A DNA stretch of 64,000 bases from NCBI RefSeq assembly GCF_040054535.1, contig NC_090779.1, positions 21,937,001 through 22,001,000 on the forward strand, written 5' to 3'. Shown here piece after piece: positions 44,773 to 58,300 of this stretch (position 1 is its first letter; every line of letters begins with the position of its first letter). Origin of the DNA: Antennarius striatus. Taxonomy: Eukaryota > Chordata > Actinopteri > Lophiiformes > Antennariidae. The notes beneath the pieces are model-generated. The model was not told where the DNA came from, did no database searches, and worked only from the letters and a program-made list of their open reading frames with translations. Both the position numbers and the translations under genes were made by a program.

Positions 44773-47700
44773 TGAACCAAATTATTTGTTGAGGCAGGAG
44801 AAACTTAATAAATGCAGTAAATAAACATATTTCTATGTGTGTGTTAAAAGCTGATTTTATTTCCACTTCAAGCAGTGAGGAGAGATCTGACCACCAGACA
44901 TTACTCAGATAGAGATAATTATTATCTCAGGTGACATGATGGTCTCGGATCTTAAAAGGTACTGGGTCACCCAAGACAGATGTGAACAAACAGTTCTGAG
45001 GGAACAATCATCAATCAATGTGTTCTTGTCATTGTGGTTGAAATTTATTTTTGTATTTCTGATTGATATCTTTTGGAACAATGGGTTCAGATATTATTTT
45101 TATAATGCTGTCTTCAGTGGATCTGGTCCAATTGTTCTGTTTGGTGACTGATTGATGTGTGTGGTCTTGGGTCGTTTAACCCAATCAGAGAGCAGTGAAT
45201 CCATCATCTGTTGGTTAATAGCTTCCTGCTCTCATTATAGAATGATAATGACATTAGCATCCCGTGCCTAACCTTAGTTCTGTGTGAAGATTGGTTCTGC
45301 AGTCATGTCTGCTCTCCTTTGAAGAGTAACGCTGTCTCTTTACTGTCAGGAGCATCTTCTCAGATCTACAATCACACGTCAATTCAAACACGTTCGACCA
45401 ATCAGGGACGCTTTGATGCTGCTGATAGTAGCGTCTGGCTGTCAGCTGACAGATGTCCTCCTGATGAAGACATTCAAACACACTGAATGGAAAAATCTTC
45501 TGAAACAGATACCATCTTGATCAGCGGTTGAATTACTGAAACACCTCACCTGCAGAGTCTTTGTTTAGTGTTCCTGAGCTCATGTTAGCACCCTCACACC
45601 CTAAATAAAGATTTTACACAATTCTTAAAAAAAACTACTGAACCGGTTTCCATGAAATTGGGCTTGAATGTTGGAATCATTTCAGATAAAATTTCACTTA
45701 ATTCTGGGGTGTATCCAGATAAGGAAATGGATCCAGTGTTCATTTTCTTCAATGTTATTAGAACTCCAAATGGGTCTGCTCTTGGTTTAGATTTAAAAAA
45801 ATCCCCATGAACTTTTCATCAGATATAGATGCTGAGGACGGCAGAAGGTGATCCAGTTTTGGACCGGATCTTTATGAATATTTGTTTCTTCCTGTGCTAA
45901 AAGTTGTGGATGGATCCAGGCTCCTCATGTTGAACACAATACAAATGTTGCACATGAAGAGGATTGCTAACTCTGGAATATTTACAGAAATTTTGATTAA
46001 TATGTGTTGTTCCTGTTGAATAAACCAATAAATAAAAAATAAAACATAACTAAAGAACAAATGATATAATAAGGAAATAAGTATAGCAGTCACTTCTTAT
46101 ATTGTGTTTATTGCATGATTCTGCAGAGACTACATGCCCATACCATCAGCTATAAAGAAGCACAGGAACACACTACTGCTAGCTGAGGGTACTAGAGAGA
46201 AGCCCACAGTACTCCTGAGTACCCTTACCGCTGCAGAGCATAACTCTGTCATGACATCATTGCAGCTCCACTGCTACTGTTTCTTGGTGGAGGTGAGTCA
46301 TGAATCCAAGCAGATTTCATAACGGTCTTTATATAAAGGAGGTCAGCAGCATTTCAGCAGCTCCACAACCATCTTCTGTTGAATCCACCAACATCCATCC
46401 AGAGAGGCCTTGTCCATGGTGTCCAGGACAAGTGTGGAAGATGCATTAAGGATGAAATCCCATCCCTTAGACCACATCCAGGTGTTCTGGGTCAAGTATG
46501 ACCACTGACTTTTAAGAAATTTGGATCTCATGAAGGAAACTTAACTACCTATCATCTGAAAATGAAGCTGAAGAGCAGCTTCATTGTTGAGTTCACTACT
46601 TTGGTTAATGAACAACTACATGCAGAAATGGTCTAGCGGTCAAAACGTCAAACGTGCTCATCCCAACTGGGAATCTCAAACTAGCACACCTGCAAAATAC
46701 GCTGCAGACAATAGCAACAGATTAATTAAAACACAAGTAAAGGATTTTCATAAAAGTAGTGTTAAAACTGTGAATCTTGTAATCGGGGTGTAAAACAGAT
46801 CCTGACGCATGTTGGATCTTTTTACATGCAGCATCAAACTAAGGCTCAAAACAGTTTGTGTTGATTCCAGTAGAGAGGTGTGTGTCCTGTTTTATCAGTT
46901 TGACAACCTGATTGTTTGTCACACAGCAGATGCACATCTTTTCCATTTTTACACCAGAAAACAAATCATAAGCTACAGCACCAGAGGATGAATTATATAT
47001 ACGGATTTTACAATATTTATACTTTTTCTTAAGAATTTATTTGTATGAGTAACAGAGGATTTCCAGATAGTAGTATTACTACCAGGTGATGCTGTCTTTG
47101 AGCAGAGCACTGTATGGGTGGACAGGAAAAGTACATTTTCCTGATCTGATGTTTAGAGTTTTTTATAAACTCTGTTTCACCTGGACGGTATCAGTAACAC
47201 ACTGAAGATATAACGACACGCTGCGTTTGTGTTTCAGGGAGAAGTAATGAGATTACAGAAACCTCCAGGCCAATTATTACAGCCAGTCAGCAGCAGCAGA
47301 GAGGCCATCAGCCCGAACACAAGCAGTCTGATGTGATTACAGGGACCAGCTCAGTCCATGTTTAATGTCGCATATGATTTACTGACCCACAAGGGCCATC
47401 AAAACACCCCATGGACCAGGAACCCAGTAAATGAAGCCATGAAGAAGTCCTGTATGTAGGTCTGGATGTGACCATGTGACCTATGAAGAATAAGAAGAAA
47501 AAGGAGGACGAGGAGAAGATTTTAAAAAAAATGAAAAGTAGTTGTGTACTGTGCTGATAAATCAGGAGCTGATAAATCCACAGTGTTAGGACTAGCTCAC
47601 CTGTGCCACATTCAGTCTATAAAGTCTGAAGAGGGAGTCTATGAATGAGGTAATGCGGGTTTCATTTAGTTCCAAGGGAATGCTGGGACTTGGTGGAGCA

Positions 47701-48160
47701 ATGCGCTCCGTGAGAACATTCCCATCGACATGGATGCCTTTTAAGATCCACCTTTGATACAGATATGTTCCAGAGAGCCTTCTTCTCAGGGACAAATACA
47801 TTCCATCAAGATTCACGGAAATGTATTGAGTTATTTGTGTGTAACGGTGTTGAAAAACTGACATAGAAACATTACCTCAATAAAGGAAGGACCTTCAACA
47901 GTTTATCATTTGATATCATTTTACTGTCATTTTGTGGAGACTGTTATTAAAATTCGTCTTTAAACATACCTGGATGGACCATTTTAATTTCCCTCTGATC
48001 TCTGGCCTGCCGTCTTAATTGACTGTCAAAAATACCCCCTTGGAACAGAAACCCAAGGGATGAGGCCTTGATGAAGGCCTCTATGTAGGTCTAAATGTGG
48101 CTGTGTGACCCCTGCAGTGTTCACTTTAGGTTGGTTTGGCATTTTTCTATGAAGAAGAAG
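44773..48160. other. Intergenic, no recognised gene
   Basis: One minus-strand frame at 47592-47864 (90 codons) is somewhat protein-like (RRRLSGTYLYQRWILKGIHV) but matches nothing I recognise, has no partner exons, and lies next to the non-LTR remnant. It may be transposon-derived. Otherwise nothing seen. Confidence 0.4.
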
Positions 48161-48161
48161 A

Positions 48162-48740
48162 TTTTTTTTTGGATTTTTGCAAAAACACTTTAATCACATT
48201 CAAACATTTTACAATTTTACATTAGATGAAAGCACTACAGTGCTTCAAAAACACTAAAAACCAATAAATAAAAGGAAAATACAATTTAAAAATTAGTGCA
48301 TTATATCAGGAAGTTTGCGAAAGTGAGTTGATCATCAACTAAAGTGCATATAGGACATTTTTGTGACACCAGATGTTCCTAAAGTTATTTAGGTCTTTTG
48401 TCATTTTATAAAAACCAAATTCTAGTTTTAAGCAACATCTGATGTTACAGCAAAAAACAGTAGCTGCTTCTTGAACAGTATTGTTTTCAATTCTCCTCTT
48501 CCTGGTCACGTACATTGCAAGTTTTGCCTCTCCAGAAATAAAATTTAGAAGCTGCCACTTCCTTTGATTCGATTTATTGTACCCAGCACCGTAAATGAAT
48601 TTCCTGATACTAAAATTTTCACTGAACAGATTAAAAACATTCGTTAGAAGAGTGAAGAGCACTGCAAGTCTCCCACACTCACTAAAAGCATGAAAGACTG
48701 TCTGACGAAGGGGACAGAAGGGACACTGGCTGGACACAAG
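48162..48740 (-). mobile_element. 5'-truncated non-LTR retrotransposon, ORF2 C-terminus and 3' tail
   Basis: The minus-strand frame 48339-48737 encodes CPFCPLRQTVFHAFSECGRL followed by QLLNFISGEAKLAMYVTRKR and a FGFYKMTKDLNNFRNIWC stretch. This is the zinc-knuckle C-terminus typical of L1/Tx1-type LINE reverse transcriptases in fish. It ends in a stop, a roughly 170-base 3' UTR and an A run (plus-strand T run at about 48163-48171). The 5' side breaks off into GA-rich sequence, so this is a dead 5'-truncated copy. Confidence 0.75.
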
Positions 48741-48772
48741 AAGATGACGAAGAAGACAGAAGAAGACAGAAG

Positions 48773-48829
48773 AGGAGGAGGAGGAGGAGGAGGAGGAGGA
48801 GGAGGAGGAGGACGAGGAGGACGAGGAGG
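48773..48829. repeat. (GGA)n repeat
   Basis: gga/gac trinucleotide run; poly-Gly frame is a shadow. Confidence 0.9.
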
Positions 48830-48889
48830 AAATCTGCTCTGCTGCTTCAGCTTTGAGAGAATTAGTTCATTTCCTCCTTTCTGAACAGC

Positions 48890-49420
48890 TGCACTGCCTC
48901 AGACGTTCCAGCAGGGGGCGAAAATCTCACCTCTCCACCTCAGCCAATCAGAGCAGGGAGAGCAGGACAGGGGCGGGACATGGGAAAAAGTGAGGGAGAG
49001 CCGAAGAGCCGAGATAAAAGTAAAGAGGACAAGAGAACCGCTGAGACTGATAGAGGGAGGAAGGAAGGGGGAGAGGAAGAAAAAAAAAAGGGCAGAAGGA
49101 AAAGACAGTGAAGAAGAGGAGCGCAGCTTCTTCAGTGTTTTCTGTCAAACTTCCTGGATTTGCTGTTGAGCGTGTGGGAGGAAGAGGAGCATGAGGAGGA
49201 TAGAGGCTCCAGGAGAAGGAAGGAAGTGAGTTTAGAGAAGAAAGACCCTCTTGTTCTTCTCCTGCTGCTCCTTCCTCCTCCTGCTGTAGAAGAGGAGTTG
49301 TTGCGGGTGTTTCCTGAAACTTACTGACTTCCTGTCAGAATGGCTGCCTGCTGCTCGGACTGACCCCAGACCAGCTGAGTGTGTGAGGAGGCAGAGAGGG
49401 GAGCCGCTCAGGAGGAGGCC
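48890..49420 (+). promoter_or_regulatory. dgkz: Probable dgkz upstream promoter and 5' UTR
   Basis: Purine-rich sequence directly 5' of the first dgkz coding exon. It includes a TATA-like gataaaag at about 49012-49019 and GC-rich gggggcgaaa and ggggcggga motifs upstream. Placement is suggestive only. Confidence 0.4.
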
Positions 49421-49572
49421 ATGGAGCCACATCCAGATGGGGGTCGAGGCGACTCCTCGCTGCAGGACAGCGGAGGAGGAGAGGGGGCCACCTCCACATC
49501 CGCCGCCTCCCCCGCTACCCGCTGCCCCCACAGCAGCAGGACCTTCACCGGCCTGAGGATCTTCTGCAGGAG
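49421..49572 (+). CDS. dgkz: dgkz alternative first exon A (short isoform)
   Basis: ATG in context ggccATGg. Encodes [20 protein letters not shown], a Ser/Thr-rich stretch and [10 protein letters not shown], then donor gtgagc. It parallels the mammalian short zeta start, which also begins MEP and ends in a GLRLF-x-R segment before KAITKSG. The exon ends two bases into an Arg codon that exon 2 completes. Confidence 0.88.
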
Positions 49573-49692
49573 GTGAGCGTCTCCTCCACAACAGGTTACA
49601 TCCGCGCCTCCTCCGGGACAGGAAATGACGCACGATCAGGAGTTGAGTTGTAGTTTGTGCTTTGGTGAAAGGATGATGATATAAATAAACAA

Positions 49693-49749
<57 letters not shown>

Positions 49750-51299
49750 TGTGTGGGGGGGTCCGACAGGAAACTGTTTAATATCTTTAACAAACAATCA
49801 GCTTCTTTTCCTTTTTTGGGAACTTTATTGTTTGTTTCCATTTTTGTTTCCATGGTAATATGTTGACTTTAGAATCATCGTGTGAGTCGATACAAAAACT
49901 CTCAGATGAGTTTTTGCATTTATCAGAGAGGAGGATATTTTCTTTATTGCAATTATTTGGTTGACAGCTTCATTGAAGGATTCCTCTATAAAGCAGGGGC
50001 CACCGTTTAATGGCCCCTGCTTTATAGAGTTTCTGTAACAGCTGTTCTTGTATTTCTTCCTGCTGCAGCATCACGTCGCTGATCTGATTAAAACCTCTCC
50101 AGCGGTCAGATAACAAACTGGTGGACATGAAGGTGAACGCAGAGCAGCTGATGTAGTGTCAATAAGTGGATGAAGGTGAACTTGTCGCGTTAGAGACATG
50201 TCTATTCAGATTTTAATTAAGATGAACGTTGACAGAGTTTCTGAGCTGATATAACAGAGGTCGTAGGCAGTACTTGTATTTGTGTTCAGAGTATCGCCTG
50301 CAGTGGAGTTGGAACGGGGGCAGCAGTAAACCTTCTATGTATATACCGTCTCACCGTCAGCATCTCAGAACTGAATTATCTCTCCTCCTCATCTGTCCTA
50401 GTTTTTATATTAAAAAAAATAAGAAAACTGCGAGTATTTTAGTGTAGTTTGAATAAAAGTGTTGACATTTCCTCAAAAATCAAATTATTAATAACATTTC
50501 AGTCAATTTAGTGCAATCAGAGCTATATTTCTGGTCTTTTTCCTCAGATTTTATTGGCTCGATGTTTGATTATTTCAGTTTTTAAACATATCCAAATATG
50601 GAGCATGTTATGAGTATTTTATTTATTTGGAACTACACCCATCAAGCCAGTAAGCCAAAATTCATTTAATGTTTGACAAAATGTTGAGATGGTTTCACCC
50701 CCAACACCTCTAATCACTGGTTCCTCGGATAAAACTGAAACTCTGAGGGTTAGCTCTCCTCAGGAACGTTCAAAGAAACCAGCTGGTCATTGGTTCTTGT
50801 TGGTGGAGTCTTCCACTAGGCTGTTTCATTGGGAGGGAACCAGTGCTCAATGGTTCCATTTTTGTATAGCCAGGTTGGACCACCAACTAGTACATTTGGA
50901 CCTCTGTGGGCTTCAGCCAGAATTTCAATTAAGCAATATTAATTAGTAATAAATGTAGTCACAGGGAGTGTTTTAAATGTCTTGTCGCCTCATCATCACA
51001 GAGGTTGCTAACTAACACTTTAGTGGAAGGTGCAGTTCTACCTCCCTGGACACAGGAGTCACTGTTGTGTTGCTACTTCGATCCATGGTCCAGCTCATCT
51101 GGATCTTTAGCTGTCCAGCAGAACCAGACTAGAATTGGTTAAACATGTGTTCTGTTATTGGATCAGTAGCAGTTGTATTTGTACTCATGGTTTATTCATA
51201 GGTGCTCTCTTCTACCGCAGACAGCAAACGCATCATCACTGAGCTCATGTTTCCAGCTGCAGGTTGAACTAACTTCCTTCTTGGTGTGTGAGTAACTTT

Positions 51300-51370
<71 letters not shown>

Positions 51371-54300
51371 GTCAGTGTCGTTACCATGTGTATCACACAC
51401 ACACTGATGGAAAGTAACTAATTACACCCTGCTGACCTTCACTTAGTAGTAGTTAACAACAGTACATGAATTCTTTGGTAAATTATTCACTTTATTGTGT
51501 GTCAATGAAGATTACTTTACAAATACTTGACACCTGGACGACTTGAGATCATTTAGAAATGTGACTCCATCATGTTGTGTTTTTGCATGTACATAAAAAT
51601 TACTGTAATTCTTCTTTGTTGGTATGACTCTGTTTAAATGTGTCTGCATCTTTGGACATTAATTTTCCAGTTGCATTTTAATGTACAATTTGTCTCCATC
51701 TGTCAGTTGAATTCACATAAATTACTTTAGGCCAATATTTGATCGATTGACCTGTATGTTTGTCTTGCAGATGCTTGTTATTGTTCTAAAATGATGGCAT
51801 TTAGTTTAACTGGACTATTACTTTAATGGAGTACTTCTAAACAGTTGCCGTTGTATTTGACTATAAGAGTACTATAATGTCCACCATACACATCCTGCTG
51901 TCCTTTACTATGAGGGTAACTCCGGTAGAGTCTGCTGTTGAGTGAAACTCCCATGGTTCTCTAATTATAGCTGCTATTAGCGCTGTAACAAAGCAGCTCA
52001 TCACAACCAATCATCTTTAGATCCTGATGGGAATATTTGACCCCCTCCTGCTGACCTCTGAGGATCAGCTCCACCAGCAGTCGAGGGCTTTAAAGGATGA
52101 CACCAGGAATACTCGAGTACTGTCAGCTACAAGAACTATGAGCATCGGAAAATCCTCATAGAGCTACTTTAATATATTAGATTACTTTAGTGGTTGTTGT
52201 TTTTTTTTTTGCTAAATAATGAATAATTGAATATTTAAATCCATTTCACACTATTGTATTATTATATTAATCATTGCATCGTCTGCATAGTGCAGTGTAG
52301 TCCATTAATCCAGTATGAACATGTTGATGTAGATCATTCATCTTCTTGAAGACAAGATAATCATACACAGAGAGAATATGCGAACTCGTCACATAAATGT
52401 CTCAGGTGGATTCGAACCCAGGACCTTCTTGCTGCAAGGCAGTGTGCTGCCCTAGATGTCGATCAGTATATTGCTATTATTGCTGCTTTACAGGAACTGG
52501 ATCCTACATTCAGGTAGAGTTGCTTTTGTGTGTCCATGTTTGGATGTGCTGTTTCTGATGATGTCAGTGCCTTCTGTTCACATGTTGAACCGAGGTTGTG
52601 TGATGTCACTGGGCTATGATGTCACAGTGAATCAGGTGTTGAAGACCCATTGCATTGAGAAGTTAAAGACATTTCTGTTACTACTTTCATATCTGTGGTA
52701 TTGATCTATTTAAACTAATGCTTGACTGTCTAGTAAACAGTTTATCATTAGTAGATTTTACCAATAAATGACTCTAACATACTAGTGTTAGTTAACTAGG
52801 GGTTAGTTGACTGACATATAAGGATAATTGGGTTAGGTTGGTTATGTTTTGAAATCTGAGATTGTGTGTGGATCCTGGGATGACACAGACCCGATTTCTG
52901 TCCTATCTTTATCACTCACTTGCCCTGTTTCTATAAATAATCCGGTTCGGCAGGGACCCAGTCTCTCAGGGAGGAAGAGGAGGACCAGGAAAAACAGGAA
53001 GAATACGAAGAGTAGGAGGAAGAGAACAAAAAAGAAATGAGTAGGAGGTCATATGGTGGAGGAGGAAGAATTGGAGACCTACAATATAGCAAAATGGGCC
53101 TACCCAATAGTGGAGGAGGAAGATGAAAAGTAAGAAAGCCAGAAGGAGTAGGAGGAAGATGAGAATAACGGAGAGATAATGAGAAGGTAGGAGAAGAGGT
53201 GGTGCAGTAAAATCACCTCAAAAAAGAAACAGGATGAGACGGAGGTGTTGAAGTGAAAAGAGCAGCATGAGGAGACGGGAGGAGGAGGAAGACTGTGATC
53301 GAGGTGATGAAGTAAACAGATGTGACACCTAGATGGCAGCAAAACAACATTAAAGAAAAAGTACTTTGATTCTTTCATCTGACACATGATGTGCTCAAGT
53401 CATATTTACAGCACACATAGTAGTAATAGTACTATTACTGATAACAGTATTTTTTATAATAAATATGTCGGTAGTGTTACATTTGTTCATTCATTTATTT
53501 ATCTTCTAAACCCGCTTTATCTGCTGTCGCTGGTCGTAGGGTGCTGGAGCCTATCCCAGCCGACTGGGGGCGTGAGTATTACAGCTATTGAATAAATCAC
53601 TTACGGTACAAAACATTTTATCAACAGTATTAGTAAAATATGTAGTACAATATTATTATTTTTAGTAATATCAGTAGTATTTTTACAATCAGTGGTCGTA
53701 GTGGTATCAGTATTTTTCTGATATCAGTAGTATTAGCAATTATCAGTAGTATATCTTTGGAATCAGTTATATTCTAGGTAGTCACGATTACAAGTATTTA
53801 TCAGTTGCCTCTTTCCTGAGTCAAAGCTGAACTCTTTACTGGTCTCAGGTCAGTTTCCCATGCTGTGAAAGTAGGGCAGCATCTCATTCCTGTATTATGT
53901 GACACATTTTGGTCTGCGAAGTCTCTGCTGTCAACACCAACAATATTTGATCACTGTCAATGAAATGTAATGGAGTAGAAGTATGATGCATGAAAGTAGC
54001 TAAGTGTTACTGCAGCGCTTGATTCATGGTTTTAAATAGCCTGAGCAGGTCTGTGACGGCTCGAGGGTCACATGACTGACGTCCAATCAGGAGAGGAGCT
54101 GCTGATCATTTAAGCCTCTTCAGGTAATCTGTCTCCTTGGTTTAACGCACCAACGAAGAAGTCGTCCCTTTGGCATGACAAGAAGTCAAAACGTCTCATT
54201 TCATTGGAGTGTTTGTTGGCCTTTAAAACATCTGACCCCTCCTAGGAAGAGCCAGAGACACTGTCCAAGTGCATTATTGGAAATGTAGGACTCAGTGTTT

Positions 54301-55260
54301 TTCTGTTGGTCCTGATCTATACAAATATATTACTCGTAAAACTTATTGATTTTGTAGTTCTTAAGCTAAAAGTGTTTACCTTAGTTCATCTGCAGCTGTC
54401 AGCCAATCAGGATCCAGCTTTTAAAGCAGCCTTTCACCCAAACATGTTTGGTTCCATCCTCTGCTCCTGTGGAGAAAAATTCTGATCTGGTTGTGTTTGG
54501 GTTTTTTGTCTGAAACTTATTACTGACTTACTTGCTGTAGATCTTTCTTATGAAGCATTTGAAATACAATTTTGTCCCTTAATAGCTAATTTAAAAATTG
54601 TTTTAACATTTAAAGGCAATGACTCATGTCAGATGTGAGTATTTCCAGTCTGATAAACGTCTGATTTAAGATCCTCCATACCAAAGGCAGTTTTTCAGTA
54701 ATTAATTTCCTGATGTTTACATTCGTTTCCACCTCTACTGTTTATCGTTTTATCACCTTACCGTTGAAGCTTCATCTGTCCGTAGAAGGAAATTTACTGC
54801 AATTGACGATGAAGAGATTCACTGATTAGTGAGAAATTATTGCTTTCAGTTCCTCTGATCTGATGATTTGCAGTTTTTCTTCATGGCAGATAACAGTGAA
54901 GTCTATTTTTGTCATTTGGGTGGTAAATAGGTATTTACTGATTAATCAAACGTTTTAAGGTTATTCTGATCACGGCGTGATGAAAGGAAACTTGGTCTTG
55001 TTGGAGGAGCTGAACGCTGAACATGTCAGACTTAATGTTTGGACTCAGCAGCTTCCTCTCAGGTGGTTTTACTCCTGGTTAACTGGGTCCATAATGGAAC
55101 AGCTCTGCAGCCTTGAAGTGTTAATGAAGAGTATTCTGGGATGTTGGAGTGGACCGGCGGCTCCATTCATCTCCCAATGAGCTGCATTGAAGCGAACGTT
55201 CACAAAAGGATGAGCTGCTCCTAAAGCTGGTCCAGGATCAGCTCTTTATCAACAGCTTAG

Positions 55261-55330
<70 letters not shown>

Positions 55331-58300
55331 CCACTCTCCCTCCCTCCTCTCTGTGTTCTTACCTCCCTCTCTCCCCCTCTGTCAGTTTTGTTGCTTTCGT
55401 CCGGCAGGTCTGACTGATCGCTTCTCTCAGGTTGTATGGAATTTATTATTTTATTTCCTGGCCCATATTTCAGATAATCTCAGATTACACCTCTCAGCTC
55501 ATCCAGCAGCCTCATAATTTTTGCTTTATGGTTTCAAAGGTGTTGATCTTTCTCTTTTTGAGTTTTTAAAGGTTGGATTATTGGAATCAGAGCGAGGTGA
55601 CTGTTTAGGATCATCTTTCTATTCAGGTTTTTAGTTTGTCATTAAAGCCTGAATGAAAACATTAATGCTGCTGCAGATATGTTCCCTGGTTTTAATTAAA
55701 AAGTATTTTCTAGGGCATTCATAAACCGGTGCTATATCAGAATAGATTTAAGCAATAATCAATCTGGATCGGCTTTCGGTAATTTTCTCTCTATAATGGC
55801 ACTTAAAAATCAGAAACCAATTCTGTTGTGATACTCGGTGTATGATAATAAATCTGTTCCCCAATCTGAGATCAGCTCTTTAACCTTTTTACTCTTTAAC
55901 CTGGTAACTGATCAATATCAGTTCAATAACTGATCAATATCAGCTCTGTAAAATATCATGAATCACAATCAGTAGAGGATAGCAATATGAAATAGTAGCA
56001 CCAAGTCTGCCTTATCCAGAAAAGAAAGAGGCCACCACCTGTAAGCTATGTGTTTGAATATTGTACTATCTACTGTAAATAGTACACAACTCATGTACTA
56101 TTGGTTTTCAGCTGCAGACATGCTAACGTTAGCTACAGTATTTGACCAGGTGTATCCTCAGGTGAGACATGCTAACGTCAGCTTCAGTGTTTTTAACAAT
56201 TTGATGCACATTCAGCTAAAGTGATAGATCAGGGGTGTCAAACTCATTTTCACCGAGGGCCACGTCAGCATCATGGCGGTCCTCAGAGGGCCAGATTTAA
56301 CTAAATGTAACTCAATGTATTGTAAAATAAATGTGACTACTCCTTAATGTTAAATAACTTTAAGTAAATTTATTTAAATTACAAACATTACAGTTGCACT
56401 GAAAAAATATGCTTGCTTATTGCTCTGCTATAACATAAATCCTTTTATAAATCCTTTTATAACTATTTGTAAGTTAAAATGGTCTTAATTATTGTATTGT
56501 GGGAAATGTAGTTTTTTGCCAAAGCGCTTTTGACCTATTTATTTTTAGCTACTCTGACCATTTATGCTCTCGCGGGCCACATACAATGATGTGACAGGCC
56601 GCATTTGGCCCCCGGGCCTTGAGTTTGACACATGTGTGATAGAGGATTTTTATACGGCTTTCTTTGTCTTTGCTAAGTCACAACTTGGTCACTAATCAGA
56701 CAGTGTCTTCTCGTGAGGGGGCGGAGTCAAACATGTAAGAATGTTATTGGAGGTATGTGCTCTGATGAAGATGTTCTAGTTTTGCAGCATACTTCTGTCA
56801 GAACTCTTTAAAGTTATGTTAAAGCCTCACAGAGGCAGTCGCAGGTATGCTCGGCCCGTTTCTCTCTCTCTCTCTGTATTTTCTTTTCTAGCTGATTTAA
56901 GACTAAATAAACCAAATAATAAGTTCAAATGTCATCAGAGTTCCACCCAGAATCACAGCAGCCACACTGCTTCATCAATGAATGAATATGATTGGTTAGT
57001 TGCTCCACAGGTTTAGAGAGTCTTTTTGAATCTGCTGCACCTGCGGGCAAGATGCTCATGAATAAATCACTGAAGTCGTTTTCATCAGCAAATTTAAACA
57101 TGATTCTAGCCTCTCATATGTGACCGTTAGCATCAGCATGAGCAGCGTTTTCTCAACTCCACATTCAGGTTCAGAGATCTTCTGTCAGCATCTGATTTTC
57201 TTCTGCTCTAGATGTTTTGTGCCAATCGGCTTCAGAACATTAACGTGACCTGTCGCTTACTGATGGTGTCCTCACACCTGGATGATGAAGTGCATGCGTG
57301 CTGCTGCTCATTGGTTGGCCAGTGTCTCCCTCTGAGATTTATTACTTGTCTCTGAGTCACGTCTGTTTGTCAAAGTAACAATAGCATCATAACGGGTGAG
57401 CGCTCCCAGCTCGTAGCCGGTGATAGCGGTGTTTGGTTTTACACAGATAAGGCTGCTGGGATTCAGACGCTGATGTCACCAGTCAGAATGAATGAAGAGC
57501 TTCTCTGCTGGCAGGGACCTTCAGTAAAGTTTAAGATCCATAGTTTTATTTTTTTCATGTTTTTCAGAGTACTTAAGTATTAAGAATAACTCTAAAGTAC
57601 TTATACTGTACTCCAGTCTAACATTCTACTGTTCTACTGTTCTGTAGTTGTTATCTTTCTGCTTAAACACCTGTCATCTGAAGCAATGAATTAATCAGTT
57701 TATCTGCAGCTATAAATATGCATTTTCTTAAACATAAGGTTTTGGATGTTTTCTTTGCCTTTCTTGACAGTAAACTGAATATATTTGGCAGTATTGATCG
57801 TGCTATTTTCTGTGAATGGCTTCTCTGAGTGAAGTGTTTGAAGTGTCGGGTCACCTGGAGGTGAATGAACAGTAACCTGTTGGTAACCTGATGACTGACA
57901 GGTGAGGCTGCAGAGTGAAAGAGAGCAGATGAGAGTTTCACTTTCAGCTTCTGAGGAAGAGACGCTAAAATAAAGGAAAGACCAGGTTAACTACCACTTT
58001 GAATGAGAATGAGTTAGCTTAGCATTTCATCTGAAGTCAGAACATCATTTAGTCCACACAGGAATATAAACAGACTATCAGAAGAGCACAAACTATGAAC
58101 CTGAGTCATCATCCCCTCATTGACCTGCTGCATCATTCTGCTAAACACCTGAAGCAGAAGGAGACTGGTGTAAAAACACCTGAAGATGATAGAGACCAAT
58201 GTATGATCGACTCTCCATAAGCTCCCAAACTGTTCTCCTCCCATCAGGATGGAGGTGAGGAGGTGACATTTGGGTGAACTGTTCCTTTAAACCCCCAGAG

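Noticed and set aside
47592-47864. Minus-strand 90-codon frame
   Set aside because: Unrecognised, isolated, near a LINE remnant; listed only as part of the intergenic region.
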